Shown in pieces: positions 16,447-25,490 of a DNA stretch of 54,979 nt. The DNA is from an uncultured Helicobacter sp. (GTDB lineage: Bacteria > Campylobacterota > Campylobacteria > Campylobacterales > Helicobacteraceae): the NCBI RefSeq assembly GCF_910577135.1, contig NZ_CAJTLL010000015.1:1-54979 (forward strand). Direction: 5' to 3'. Each line of letters opens with the position of its first letter. Within the stretch, counting starts at the first letter, position 1. Below the pieces are notes generated by a model, which searched no databases, was not told the DNA's origin, and saw nothing but the letters and a program-made list of their open reading frames with translations. The translations under genes and the position numbers were made by a program.

Positions 16447-16947
16447 TTAGGGTTGAATATCCTTAAGGCTATTTTCCACGACAGAAAAATCAGGCTTTTG
16501 CGAGAGATAGGGCTTTACCTCCTCATCGCTTAATTTTTTCCATATTTTTGTCTCTCCCATAACACCTGATTTATCAATGCTCCCACGTAACTCTAACGTA
16601 TCACCTTTAAGTGTGATTTTAGCATAGTATGTTTTCCCCGCATCAAAGTTATACACCTTGCCATTTTTATATGTATCACTTGAGCCATCACGCACGAGAT
16701 TATATACAAATATACTGCCCTTATCAAAGCGGTTTCTTAGGGCTGGATTCTCATTGTTCACATCTTTTTTAGGTGGGCTACCATCGACATTGGCAAAGCC
16801 ATAGGCATAGTATTTGCCATCTTTTTTAAAAAACTCAACAATAGATTGCTGTCCCTTTTCACCTTTATGCGTCATATAATATCCCTCTAGCTCCGCGCTA
16901 AAGGCTACACATAAGCCACAAAATAATAATAGTTTTATAATCCTCAT
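16447..16947 (-). CDS. Secreted DUF2147-type protein
   Basis: 166 residues with a signal peptide (MRIIKLLLFCGLCVAFSA). The mature part (LEGYYMTHKGEKGQQSIVEF, KDGKYYAYGFANVDGSPP, and a KIWKKL segment near the end) has the small all-beta pattern of DUF2147 proteins, whose function is unknown. I set the start at ATG 16947 because AAAGGAG lies five bases upstream; the longer open frame to 17019 adds a non-signal N-terminus. It precedes uvrD with no gap. Confidence 0.75.
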   Translation of the reverse strand: MRIIKLLLFCGLCVAFSAELEGYYMTHKGEKGQQSIVEFFKKDGKYYAYGFANVDGSPPKKDVNNENPALRNRFDKGSIFVYNLVRDGSSDTYKNGKVYNFDAGKTYYAKITLKGDTLELRGSIDKSGVMGETKIWKKLSDEEVKPYLSQKPDFSVVENSLKDIQP

Positions 16948-17078
16948 ATCTGCTCCTTTCTCTAAAATAAAATTGGCTCTTAAAAGTAGCTTACTCTCAT
17001 CTTTTTGCAAGTATAACAAAATTATATTAGAATAACACTATTTTTAAGCGCAAGCAATACTATAAACAAGGGGATACA

Positions 17079-17366
17079 ATGAAAGATAAACTTCACATCA
17101 CAATTATGATGTGGCTTATATGTAGCACTTCTAGTTATGGAATGCAAAAAATCCCCACGCAAGATTTCCCATACGATAAAGACCCCATAGAAGTGTTAGA
17201 AGATGTAACAAAAATATGGCAAGATTTGCTCTATGAAGTCAATGGCATTAAGGTTAAAAAAACCGAAGTGCCACTTGAGGATTTATCTATGCTCACAGAT
17301 ATTGGGACTATTTATACACCTTCACTTGATATAAACAATATGATGGGAATAGAAATACGATTTTAA
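17079..17366 (+). CDS. Small secreted protein of unknown function
   Basis: 95 residues that I do not recognise. The N-terminus (MKDKLHITIMMWLICSTSSYG) looks like a signal peptide. The mature ~70 residues are acidic and hydrophilic, ending DINNMMGIEIRF; a terminal Phe after alternating residues is seen in outer-membrane proteins, but the chain is too short for a barrel. A GGGGATACA ribosome site precedes the ATG. It lies 33 bases before pyrE on the same strand and is divergent from the DUF2147 gene. Confidence 0.6.
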   Translation: MKDKLHITIMMWLICSTSSYGMQKIPTQDFPYDKDPIEVLEDVTKIWQDLLYEVNGIKVKKTEVPLEDLSMLTDIGTIYTPSLDINNMMGIEIRF

Positions 17367-17399
17367 AGATTTTAAACTCTAAAAACCAAAGGAGATTCT

Positions 17400-18014
17400 A
17401 TGCTTGATGTTAAACAATATTATGTGAATGCCAACGCCCTGCTTAAAGGGCATTTTCTCTTAAGCAGTGGTAATCACTCCGACCATTACCTGCAATCCGC
17501 GCGTGTGCTTGAAAATCCCCTTGTAGCAGAGCAATTAGCCAAAGCCCTTGCTACGCAAATCAAAGAATCCGGGATTGCAATAGATTGTGTATGTTCTCCT
17601 GCTATTGGGGGGATTCTTGCTGGATATGAACTCGCTAGGGCTTTGGGTGTGAGATTTATCTTTACTGAGCGTGTAGAGGGGCAAATGCAGCTAAGGAGAG
17701 GCTTTGGAGTAACACAAAGTGAAAGGGTGCTAGTATGTGAGGATATTATCACCACCGGAGGTTCTGCCTTAGAATCTGCCCAGTGCGTAGAATTTGAAGG
17801 GGCGAAAGTAGTGGCTTATGCAGGATTGGCTAATCGTGGATTCTGCAAACGTGTAGGCTCAAGTTTAGAACGTAAAAAAGAGGCGAGACTTCCTTCAGAT
17901 GTGCCACTCTTTGCCCTAGCGGATTTTGTGTTTAATATGTATGAGCCACACAACTGCCCATTATGCAAAGAGGGTGCACAAAAGGCGATTAAGCCCGGTA
18001 GTAGGGGGAATTAG
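17400..18014 (+). CDS. pyrE: Orotate phosphoribosyltransferase
   Basis: 204 residues. It converts orotate plus PRPP to OMP in pyrimidine synthesis. The PRPP-binding loop is [18 protein letters not shown], and the upstream [15 protein letters not shown] and [19 protein letters not shown] segments match the OMP-synthase pattern. AAAGGAG sits before the ATG. The RDD gene follows after five bases. Confidence 0.95.
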   Translation: MLDVKQYYVNANALLKGHFLLSSGNHSDHYLQSARVLENPLVAEQLAKALATQIKESGIAIDCVCSPAIGGILAGYELARALGVRFIFTERVEGQMQLRRGFGVTQSERVLVCEDIITTGGSALESAQCVEFEGAKVVAYAGLANRGFCKRVGSSLERKKEARLPSDVPLFALADFVFNMYEPHNCPLCKEGAQKAIKPGSRGN

Positions 18015-18019
18015 AATCT

Positions 18020-18589
18020 ATGGCGACACACAAACGCTGGCGTAAGCTCAAATCTACCCCAAAGCCCACTGCTTATAGTGCGTGGGTGGATATGAAAACC
18101 TTTAGCCTCAAAAATCAACTGCGGCTAATGTATGCAAGTGAACGTATAAAGGCATTTATCACGGATATGTTTATGATTAATATGCCTTTATTGTATCTTA
18201 CTACTTATGTATTTTTAGATGGCAAGGAGGATTTCACACATAATCAAATAGCCATACTTACCTGTGGTATATGCTATGGTATCATCACTTCACTTTTCTT
18301 TACTCTTAGCGCACAAACGCCCGGTTATCGCTATATGAATCTTAAGCTTGTGTGTTATCTTAAAACACAAGATTCTCATACTTTATCACAGCAAAATGAC
18401 AATAAAGCAGATTCTATACAAGAAAATCTTACAAAAGTAAGCTTTATAAGGGCATTTATCCGCTATGTGCTATGGGTGATTGGCACAAGCTTTCTTTTTG
18501 GCATACTTGTTGGAATCTTCCGCACAGATGGGAGATGTCTGCACGATCTGCTATGCCGCACGCAAATCATTCCTACAAAACAAACATAA
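18020..18589 (+). CDS. RDD-family membrane protein
   Basis: 189 residues with about three hydrophobic segments (MFMINMPLLYLTTYVF; IAILTCGICYGIITSLFF; FIRYVLWVIGTSFLFGILVG). The motifs RIKAFITDMFMI near the start and TPGYRYMNLKLVC in the middle mark the RDD family. These are small integral membrane proteins of mostly unknown role, some linked to ion homeostasis. It starts five bases after pyrE. Confidence 0.8.
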   Translation: MATHKRWRKLKSTPKPTAYSAWVDMKTFSLKNQLRLMYASERIKAFITDMFMINMPLLYLTTYVFLDGKEDFTHNQIAILTCGICYGIITSLFFTLSAQTPGYRYMNLKLVCYLKTQDSHTLSQQNDNKADSIQENLTKVSFIRAFIRYVLWVIGTSFLFGILVGIFRTDGRCLHDLLCRTQIIPTKQT

Positions 18590-18600
18590 AGGAGGTAGCT

Positions 18601-19062
18601 ATGGCTTATACGATTATAGAGGTAGAAAAACTCACCGGTGTGCCATCGCGCAAATTACGATTTTGGTGCGATAAGGGTCTTTTTCCATTTATTGAAAAAG
18701 ACAAGAACGGAGTGCGATATTTTAGTCAAAAAGATTTAGAATGGGTAGCGTGGATAGACTGCTATCGCACGATTGGTATGAGTATCGCTCATTTTAAAGA
18801 ATATATTCATCTTTGTTCCTTAGGCACAGAAACACTAGAGCAAAGACTAGAGATTATCAAAACCCAAAAGACAACTACAATCAAAGAAATCAAAAATCTT
18901 AAAAAGATTCTCTCAAAGCTTGAATACAAAATTGATTACTACAATGAACTCATTGCCGCTAAAAAAGATAGCGCTAATCCGCTAAGCAAAGACTATCGAA
19001 ACATCAAAGATTTTAAAGCAAAATGCACAAAAATTATGCCTATGGCTTCAAATAAGCAATGA
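18601..19062 (+). CDS. MerR-family transcriptional regulator
   Basis: 153 residues from ATG 18601, placed by AAGGAGG just upstream; a longer frame from 18472 overlaps the RDD gene and is unlikely. The winged-helix DNA-binding part is YTIIEVEKLTGVPSRKLRFW followed by CDKGLFPFIEKDKNGVRYF. A coiled-coil dimerisation helix (QRLEIIKTQKTTTIKEIKN) follows. There is no obvious Cys metal-binding pair at the C-terminus, so the effector is unknown. It lies twelve bases after the RDD gene. Confidence 0.9.
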   Translation: MAYTIIEVEKLTGVPSRKLRFWCDKGLFPFIEKDKNGVRYFSQKDLEWVAWIDCYRTIGMSIAHFKEYIHLCSLGTETLEQRLEIIKTQKTTTIKEIKNLKKILSKLEYKIDYYNELIAAKKDSANPLSKDYRNIKDFKAKCTKIMPMASNKQ

Positions 19063-19069
19063 GATTCTA

Positions 19070-19315
19070 TCACATTTCCTTAAAATATGCACTACTTTGG
19101 GATTTGGGAGTGCTTTTTGTCTGCGGGAGGGCAAGAACTTGGTAGGTTTTTGTATATTCTAAATAATGGAGTTTGATAATATCGCCCACGCGCACTTCCT
19201 TGCTTGATTTGGCGATTACATCATTTATACTTACCACACCATTTTCACACATATCTTGCGCGATACTGCGCCGCTTGAGAATATTCACACTGCTAAGAAA
19301 TTTATCAATACGCAT
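19070..19315 (-). CDS. S4-domain RNA-binding protein
   Basis: 81 residues starting MRIDKFLSSVNILKRRSIAQ, the S4 RNA-binding fold of HslR/YbcJ type proteins, which bind ribosomal or other structured RNA. The start at 19315 is chosen because AAAGGAGG precedes it by six bases; the frame remains open to 19339. The first base overlaps the stop region of the Sua5-like gene upstream, so the two are likely coupled. Confidence 0.85.
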   Translation of the reverse strand: MRIDKFLSSVNILKRRSIAQDMCENGVVSINDVIAKSSKEVRVGDIIKLHYLEYTKTYQVLALPQTKSTPKSQSSAYFKEM

Positions 19316-19824
19316 TATCGCCTCCTTTGGATTGCGCAACGATTAATTTTGTAAATTTTTGATGCCTCACCTTGTCTTAAACTTCTTCTATCAAACACAA
19401 TCACATCGCATTTTGCCTCCGCCCATTGCTGATTAAAAGGCTCTCCTGTTGGATTTGCCGAAGTAGAATAAAGTATTTTAAAGGAAGTAAAAAACTGCGT
19501 ATGAAGTCCTTTATTAACAAGCCTTATAGCCTTTTTGTTAGGATATATAAAAGTAGAAAGCCTAGCCTTGCGAATGCGATTTTTATGTATGGCGGGGATT
19601 CTTGTGAGGGTTTTTAATGTTTGTAAAGAATCTACTTGCAAAAGCACATTTTGCCCTTTAGGTCGCCCTTTGAGACGATTTAGAATCTCCGCATTCGCGC
19701 TTAATAACCCCGCAGTCGTATCGCATTGCGCAAGATAGACAAGATTGGGGGTAGAATCATTGGCAATAAAGGGCGAGATAAAGGGAATGTAAGCACTTTG
19801 TATCTGTGATGGCATAGGCTTCAT
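19315..19824 (-). CDS. Sua5/YciO/YrdC-family protein
   Basis: 169 residues. The C-terminal half shows the YrdC signature ILYSTSANPTGEPFNQQW, and the N-terminal half has NLVYLAQCDTTAGLLSANAE, where the family binds nucleotide and threonine. True Sua5/TsaC makes threonylcarbamoyl-AMP for tRNA t6A37. This version is short and lacks part of the N-terminal KRPxxxP motif (only KGRPKGQN is seen), so it may be a divergent paralogue. It overlaps the PBP gene by four bases. Confidence 0.8.
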   Translation of the reverse strand: MKPMPSQIQSAYIPFISPFIANDSTPNLVYLAQCDTTAGLLSANAEILNRLKGRPKGQNVLLQVDSLQTLKTLTRIPAIHKNRIRKARLSTFIYPNKKAIRLVNKGLHTQFFTSFKILYSTSANPTGEPFNQQWAEAKCDVIVFDRRSLRQGEASKIYKINRCAIQRRR

Positions 19825-21611
19825 TCTTGCTCTGCTTGTTGGGCTTCAGCTTGAGGCTGCATAGGCTTAAGGTAGCCATCATCGAGCAAAATTTCTACAA
19901 TGCGTCTAAAGATAGGTGCAGCTGTGCGTGAGCCATAATAGTCATCTTTTATATCGGATTCAAAAGCCACAACGCCTATTGTGTAGGCATTATTATCATC
20001 TTGTGCGAATCCAAAGAATGAGCCATTATACTTGCTATCATATCTGCCATTGAGGGCAATTCGTGCTGTGCCTGTTTTACCGCCTGTGATAACGCCATCT
20101 ACTTGTGCGATTTTAATCACTCTTTTAACGACTTGAATAAGTGTGTGATGCACTTGAGCGGTGGTTTGCGGTGAGAGAATAGCAATAGGCTCAAAACGTT
20201 TAGGGACATATTTTTCGCCACTAGGGGCAGTTACATATTCACTTATGCGAGGTGTGATGAGATAGCCGCCATTGCTAAAAATCGCATATGAGCGCATAAG
20301 CTGCATAAAAGTCGCCCTCATACCATAACCATAGCTCACACTTGCGCGATATACTTCATTTTGAAAGGTTTTAGGGCTGGGGACTAAGCCTGTTTTTTCA
20401 TAGGGTAAATCAATCCCGCTAAGCTCCCCAAAGCCAAAGGCATGGAGAGCAGTGTAGTATTCATTAGGCTTTAAATCTTTAGAAATTTTCACCATACCAA
20501 TATTGCTGGAGCGCACAATAATATCCTCCACACTTCCGCTTTTAAGCGGGTGGGTATCGCGTATCGTGTAGCTTTTAAGCTTGTAGTAGCCATTATCAAG
20601 CTCGATTACATCACTAGGATTTACCATACCTTTTTGCAATAAAATCGCATAGATAATAGGCTTAATCGTGCTGCCCGGCTCATAGGAGTATTCAATCGCA
20701 TTAAGATTCAAATGCGGATAATCCTTTTGCTGAATATGCTTTGGGTCAAAACGATTTGAAGTAGCCAATGCAAGAAACTTACCTGTTTTAGAATCCATAA
20801 TGCCCGCAATGATTTCACGCACTTTATAACGTTTCTTTGCCTCATCGAGTTCAAGTTCAATTTTTCGCTGTAAGCTTAGAGGAATGCTGAGCGTTACATC
20901 AAATCCATCTTGGCGAGTTTGTATAGCTGCTGCTTTATTGGCAATAATGTTAAAACCTATGTCGCGCTTGCCTGTAAGGCGTCCATCTTGTTTGGCAGAA
21001 AGTATATCGTTATAATATTTTTCTACGCCCTTAACGCCATCGACACGTGTGATATTGTGGTGTTCTGTTTTGCGTGTGTAGCCAATGAGTGGCTCAAGGA
21101 TATTTTGATAAGCATAGATTCTATTATTTCCACTTACCTCGATGCTAAGCCCCATTTTTTGGATAATCCTCCCCCTCTTATCTTCATACTCGCGAAACAC
21201 ATCATAACGGATAAGAATAAGATTGAGATTCTTAAGATTAGTTGCCACAGTGGAATTAAGCGTATAAGAAAGCACCACATAACCATTTTGACTAAGTTTT
21301 TTGCGTATTTCATTTTGAGGAATACCGCTATATATGGAAAAAAGCGTGATAAAAAGCTCTTTTTTATCTGGATCAATGCTTTGGGTGTTCACACTTGCTT
21401 TGTAGAGCTTATTGCTATATGCGACCTCAAAGCCATCGCTTGTATAGAGACTGCCACGTATAGAAGTATCGCTTCTTGTAGCATTAATAGTAGGGAGTTT
21501 GCGGGGGGTTACCATTTTGACATAGACAATACTAAGAAAAACGATGAAACATAAAACAATGAGGAAAAAGACAGAGATAACAACCCCTGTCTTTTTTGCA
21601 TAATATGCCAC
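19821..21611 (-). CDS. ftsI: FtsI-type penicillin-binding protein (class B transpeptidase)
   Basis: 596 residues with one N-terminal membrane helix (VVISVFFLIVLCFIVFLSIV). The transpeptidase triad is complete: SxxK in YEPGSTIKP (Ser314), SSN in IVRSSNIGM and KTG in TGGKTGTAR. The protein cross-links septal peptidoglycan. It lies nine bases after fliE, as in H. pylori where ftsI follows flgB-flgC-fliE. The C-terminal tail is Gln/Ala/Glu-rich. Confidence 0.93.
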   Translation of the reverse strand: MAYYAKKTGVVISVFFLIVLCFIVFLSIVYVKMVTPRKLPTINATRSDTSIRGSLYTSDGFEVAYSNKLYKASVNTQSIDPDKKELFITLFSIYSGIPQNEIRKKLSQNGYVVLSYTLNSTVATNLKNLNLILIRYDVFREYEDKRGRIIQKMGLSIEVSGNNRIYAYQNILEPLIGYTRKTEHHNITRVDGVKGVEKYYNDILSAKQDGRLTGKRDIGFNIIANKAAAIQTRQDGFDVTLSIPLSLQRKIELELDEAKKRYKVREIIAGIMDSKTGKFLALATSNRFDPKHIQQKDYPHLNLNAIEYSYEPGSTIKPIIYAILLQKGMVNPSDVIELDNGYYKLKSYTIRDTHPLKSGSVEDIIVRSSNIGMVKISKDLKPNEYYTALHAFGFGELSGIDLPYEKTGLVPSPKTFQNEVYRASVSYGYGMRATFMQLMRSYAIFSNGGYLITPRISEYVTAPSGEKYVPKRFEPIAILSPQTTAQVHHTLIQVVKRVIKIAQVDGVITGGKTGTARIALNGRYDSKYNGSFFGFAQDDNNAYTIGVVAFESDIKDDYYGSRTAAPIFRRIVEILLDDGYLKPMQPQAEAQQAEQE

Positions 21612-21619
21612 AAATACCC

Positions 21620-21931
21620 TTAGATTTGGGTTCTTTGAATTTCTTTGTAGGCGTTAAGGGCTTTATTTCTTACCTCAAGCATAACCTTCATACTATTTTC
21701 AGCACGATTAATCGCAATCGCTGCTTGATGCAAATCTTTAACTTGTCCGCTTGCCATATCCGCAAGTGCTTTTTCTGAAGTTTGCTGCTCTGCATTCACA
21801 TCTTGTATAGAATTTTTCAATGTATTGATAAAATCAAGCCCATCTTGCTTACTTTTTGCGCTCTCAATATTCTTCTTTTCTACTCCAATGTGTTGAATAT
21901 CATTTGTAATCACACCGAATTGATTAGCCAT
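21620..21931 (-). CDS. fliE: FliE, basal-body MS-ring/rod junction protein
   Basis: 103 residues, typical for FliE. The C-terminal half (ALADMASGQVKDLHQAAIAI and NRAENSMKVMLEVRNKALNAYKEI in sequence) is the diagnostic conserved part. FliE links the MS ring to the proximal rod and is exported early by the flagellar apparatus. It is co-transcribed with flgB and flgC from a sigma-54 promoter; spacing to flgC is nine bases. Confidence 0.95.
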   Translation of the reverse strand: MANQFGVITNDIQHIGVEKKNIESAKSKQDGLDFINTLKNSIQDVNAEQQTSEKALADMASGQVKDLHQAAIAINRAENSMKVMLEVRNKALNAYKEIQRTQI

Positions 21932-21940
21932 TTACCTCTC

Positions 21941-22432
21941 CTATGCTTGGAACATTGTAATTGCATTACTCGCCATATTCTTTGCACTTTGAAATGCAGC
22001 GACATTTGCTTGATATGCTCGAGTTGCTTCTATTAAATCGGCCATTTCGACAACGGGATTAACATTAGGATAAGCGACATAACCTTCAGCGTTTGCATCT
22101 GGGTGGCTTGGGTCATATTTCATTAATGGCTCCCTATCATCGCGCACGATTTTACGGATATAAACGCTCATTATAGCAGGTTTTGGTTCTTTTCCCAAAT
22201 CACCCTCGTGCAATGGATCTTCATATTTAAGTTGGTGGTTATTTTTTCCCAATTTTTCATTTAAAACTTTATTAAAATCAAATGCTTGAAACAACACTTC
22301 TCTCCTGCGATAAGGACCACCCTCATCTGTGCGCGTGGTATTAGCATTGGCAATATTTGATGAAATGACATTAACACGCACCCTTTGGGCTGAAAGTCCA
22401 TAACCACTAATATCAAAGCTTGATAAAAACAT
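21941..22432 (-). CDS. flgC: FlgC, proximal rod protein
   Basis: 163 residues. Conserved rod motifs at both ends: ISSNIANANTTRTDEGGPYR near the N-terminus and VNPVVEMADLIEATRAYQAN near the C-terminus. FlgC forms part of the proximal rod in the periplasm. It lies 20 bases after flgB. Confidence 0.96.
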   Translation of the reverse strand: MFLSSFDISGYGLSAQRVRVNVISSNIANANTTRTDEGGPYRRREVLFQAFDFNKVLNEKLGKNNHQLKYEDPLHEGDLGKEPKPAIMSVYIRKIVRDDREPLMKYDPSHPDANAEGYVAYPNVNPVVEMADLIEATRAYQANVAAFQSAKNMASNAITMFQA

Positions 22433-22452
22433 TAACCTGCTCCTTCATTAAT

Positions 22453-22887
22453 TTAGATATTTCTACCTGAATCTATGGCATAACTAAATATACCTTTATG
22501 CCGTTTTAATGCACTTGTAAGGGCTTGATACATCGTGCTATTTTTACCCATTTCACTTGTTTCCACATCTAAATCCACACTATTGCCATCATTTTTTGCT
22601 AAATGCCCATCACGCCAAAACATTGTAGCGCTATCTGGCTTTATACGTCTGCTATCAAGATGCTCTTTTGAGGTTTTAGCTAGTTCAAGCTTATAGCTTC
22701 TCTCGCCACTGCCAAAGATTTTTTTATTCTCTCTAGCCAAATACTGCTCGAAATTCACATCTTTAGGACGATAAAAAGGCGTATCGACATTTGCAATATT
22801 TGAAGCAATCATATCCTGACGGATTGAACGATAATCAAGTGCTTTATAGACAACAGGATAAACCTTTGAAATATCTGCAATAGCCAT
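22453..22887 (-). CDS. flgB: FlgB, proximal rod protein
   Basis: 144 residues. MIASNIANVDTPFYRPKDVN is the rod-family N-terminal motif; the C-terminal helix ends TMYQALTSALKRHKGIFSYA. First gene of the flgB-flgC-fliE-ftsI operon, preceded by a GG-N10-GC sigma-54 promoter. Confidence 0.95.
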   Translation of the reverse strand: MAIADISKVYPVVYKALDYRSIRQDMIASNIANVDTPFYRPKDVNFEQYLARENKKIFGSGERSYKLELAKTSKEHLDSRRIKPDSATMFWRDGHLAKNDGNSVDLDVETSEMGKNSTMYQALTSALKRHKGIFSYAIDSGRNI

Positions 22888-22923
22888 ATTTTACCTTTTA
22901 ATTTAAGATAATCTCTCAAAGTA

Positions 22924-22941
22924 AAGCAAAATATATTCCAA
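22924..22941 (-). promoter_or_regulatory. Sigma-54 promoter of the flgB operon
   Basis: On the minus strand TTGGAATATATTTTGCTT has GG and GC separated by exactly ten bases. It ends 36 bases before the flgB ATG. The core GGAATATATTTTGCTT is identical to that of the fliK-flgD-flgE promoter at 4157-4172. Confidence 0.87.
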
Positions 22942-23078
22942 AATAACTCTTTAACAATCAGAAGCTTTATGCATCATTGCCCACATAGCCCTTGATGATA
23001 CTTTATTGGCAAATCTTTATACTTAAAAAGTATGTAAAATTCTTAATTTTGTCTTGGTTTATGTATTTTAAGAATAAA

Positions 23079-23104
23079 TCCTGCAATGCTAAAGCACTGC
23101 AGGA
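23079..23104 (-). terminator. Terminator of cstA
   Basis: An 11-base stem (TCCTGCAGTGC / GCATTGCAGGA on the minus strand, one G-T pair) with a four-base TTTA loop, followed by TTTATTCTT. It lies eight bases beyond the cstA stop, consistent with a rho-independent terminator separating cstA from flgB. Confidence 0.8.
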
Positions 23105-23111
23105 AGGAGCA

Positions 23112-25268
23112 TTAGTGTGTGCTTATCACACCATTAAATTCACTTGCTTTACGATAAGGAGATTCTGCAAAAGGAATGTTATTTTTTCCATTCGCAGAAC
23201 GAATGCAGATTCTCACACATTGTATAAGAACCAGACAAGTAACAAGCATAAACAATGCGCAAAGCAAGGCATTGATAAGGTTGTTCGTAGCAATAGTAGA
23301 GAATTTCGCCGCTTCAGCTGTGAGAGTTGCTATCACATCAGGGTCAGTAGCTGCTGCTGCCTCTTGTGTCTTAGCTGCAGCCTTTGCGCTATTGTTTTGC
23401 CATAGGGCTATATGGCTTACCGCATCGTGCACTTTCTCGCCATTTGCAGGAAGGAGTTTTAATGCTCCTGCATACAATGTGCTAGTAAGTACCCACACCG
23501 CAGGGAGGATAGCTACCCACGCGAGTTTACCTTTACCCATTTTGAAAAGCACAGTAATAACGGTGAGCAATGCCATACCTGCAAGCATTTGATTAGATAC
23601 GCCAAAGAGTGTCCAAAGCGATTTCACGCCACCTTGTGGGTCAGTAACGCCTTGATAGAGGATATATCCCCAACCAGCCACACAAATAAGTGTCGCTACT
23701 ACGCCCCAAAACATAGAATGGATATTACCAATAGGCTTATACACATTGCCTAACACATCTTGCACCATAAATCGCCCTGCTCTTGTCCCCGCATCAACAG
23801 CTGTTAAAATGAAAAGTGCCTCAAACAAAATAGCGAAGTGATACCAAAATGCTATAGAGCCCTGATTAAAAAGTGGCACTTGAGAGATAATAGTAGCTAA
23901 GCCAATCGCAAATGTCGGTGCACCACCGGTTTTACTCAAAATGCTATTTTCACCTATGTCTTTTGCCATATCTAAGATGTCTTGAGGACTAATGGTAAAG
24001 CCCCAAGAGCTAATTGTCTGTGCGGCGATAGCTGCAGCTTCTGCCACATCTTTAATCCCAGCTGTGCCAAGCCCAGCAGGAGCGACATTGATAGAAAAAT
24101 ACAAACCCGGAGTGAGAATCACCGCCGCGATAAGCGCCATTACCGCTACTGCAGATTCCATAAGCATAGCGCCATAGCCCACCATTCGCGCGTGGGATTC
24201 TTTCTCTAGCATTTTGGGCGTTGTCCCACTTGAAATCAACGCGTGGAATCCGCTAATCGCCCCACAAGCAATAGTAATAAACAAGAACGGAAATAGCTGT
24301 CCGCTAAATACCGGTCCTGTGCCATCTATAAATTTTGTAACACTCTCAAATCGTACATCTGGCTGCACTATCAAGATTCCCCCTGCCATTAGCACAATCA
24401 CACCGATTTTTAAAAATGTGCTGAGATAATCACGAGGTGCGAGTAAGAACCACACAGGCAAAATCGCCGCAACAAATCCATATATAATCATCACATAGGT
24501 AAGCGTAATAGGTGAGAATGTAAAAATGCTTGCAAGAGTTTCATTTTCTGCTACGTGACGTCCATAGTAGAGAGCCAAAAGTAAAAGCACAAAGCCAATA
24601 ATGCTCGCCTCGCCGATTTTACCCGGACGAATAAAACGCATATGAAGCCCCATATAAATCGCAATTGGAATAGTCATCGCAATAGTGAAAAACCCCCAAG
24701 GAGATTCAGCCAAAGCATTGACCACCACAAGCGCCAAAATAGCAATGATAAGCATCATAATGCCTAAAATTCCTATCATCGCTATACTTCCCACGCCCTT
24801 GCCAAGCTCAAGCTTAATAATCTCGCCTAGAGACTTTCCATTTCTACGCATAGAAATAAAAAGCACCGTGAAATCATGCACTGCTCCAGCAATCACCACG
24901 CCCACAACAATCCAAATCATACTAGGCAAATAGCCCATTTGCGCTGCTAGGATTGGTCCTACAAGTGGTCCAGCCCCTGCAATAGCCGCAAAATGATGTC
25001 CAAAAAGCACGATTTTATTTGTTGGCACAAAATCGCGTCCATCATTATTGACTACTGCAGGTGTGGCGCGATTATCATCAAGCCCTAATACCTTATATGC
25101 GATATACTTTGAGTAAAAACGATAAGCTATCGCATAAATACATACCGCAGCTACCACAATCCACACGGCTGAAATACTCTCGCCTGTATGAATGGCTAAC
25201 ACCCCAAAGCACCACGCACCGACAAGTGCCACAAGCGCCCATATTCCTATACTCACAATTTTATTCAT
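23112..25268 (-). CDS. cstA: CstA carbon-starvation/peptide transporter
   Basis: 718 residues, very hydrophobic with well over a dozen membrane segments. The CstA signature FGHHFAAIAGAGPLVGPILA lies near residue 90, and ALISSGTTPKMLEKESHARM in the middle is also conserved. CstA proteins import peptides or pyruvate and are induced in starvation. The C-terminal region includes an Ala-rich soluble loop (NNSAKAAAKTQEAAAATDPD) before the last helix. AAAGGAG precedes the ATG. Confidence 0.95.
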   Translation of the reverse strand: MNKIVSIGIWALVALVGAWCFGVLAIHTGESISAVWIVVAAVCIYAIAYRFYSKYIAYKVLGLDDNRATPAVVNNDGRDFVPTNKIVLFGHHFAAIAGAGPLVGPILAAQMGYLPSMIWIVVGVVIAGAVHDFTVLFISMRRNGKSLGEIIKLELGKGVGSIAMIGILGIMMLIIAILALVVVNALAESPWGFFTIAMTIPIAIYMGLHMRFIRPGKIGEASIIGFVLLLLALYYGRHVAENETLASIFTFSPITLTYVMIIYGFVAAILPVWFLLAPRDYLSTFLKIGVIVLMAGGILIVQPDVRFESVTKFIDGTGPVFSGQLFPFLFITIACGAISGFHALISSGTTPKMLEKESHARMVGYGAMLMESAVAVMALIAAVILTPGLYFSINVAPAGLGTAGIKDVAEAAAIAAQTISSWGFTISPQDILDMAKDIGENSILSKTGGAPTFAIGLATIISQVPLFNQGSIAFWYHFAILFEALFILTAVDAGTRAGRFMVQDVLGNVYKPIGNIHSMFWGVVATLICVAGWGYILYQGVTDPQGGVKSLWTLFGVSNQMLAGMALLTVITVLFKMGKGKLAWVAILPAVWVLTSTLYAGALKLLPANGEKVHDAVSHIALWQNNSAKAAAKTQEAAAATDPDVIATLTAEAAKFSTIATNNLINALLCALFMLVTCLVLIQCVRICIRSANGKNNIPFAESPYRKASEFNGVISTH

Positions 25269-25490
25269 AGCTCTCCTTTAATTTAGATGCCTTAAGTTTA
25301 AATATTTCAAACTTAAAGCCTATTATTTAATAAAACCTTAACTTTGTTTTTATTTATTTAAGAGTAGATTAGTAACATCAATCTCATACAATTCTATCAT
25401 CCTACTTGAGTTTTCTTATTTTCAAGCTTGCTCACATTAGTTTTAGATTAAGATAACATAATTTATATAATGTATAAAAGGATAAAAATT

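Noticed and set aside
25466..25471. TATAAT box as promoter of the autotransporter
   Set aside because: It overlaps the ribosome-site region, leaving almost no leader before ATG 25491; no supporting upstream element.
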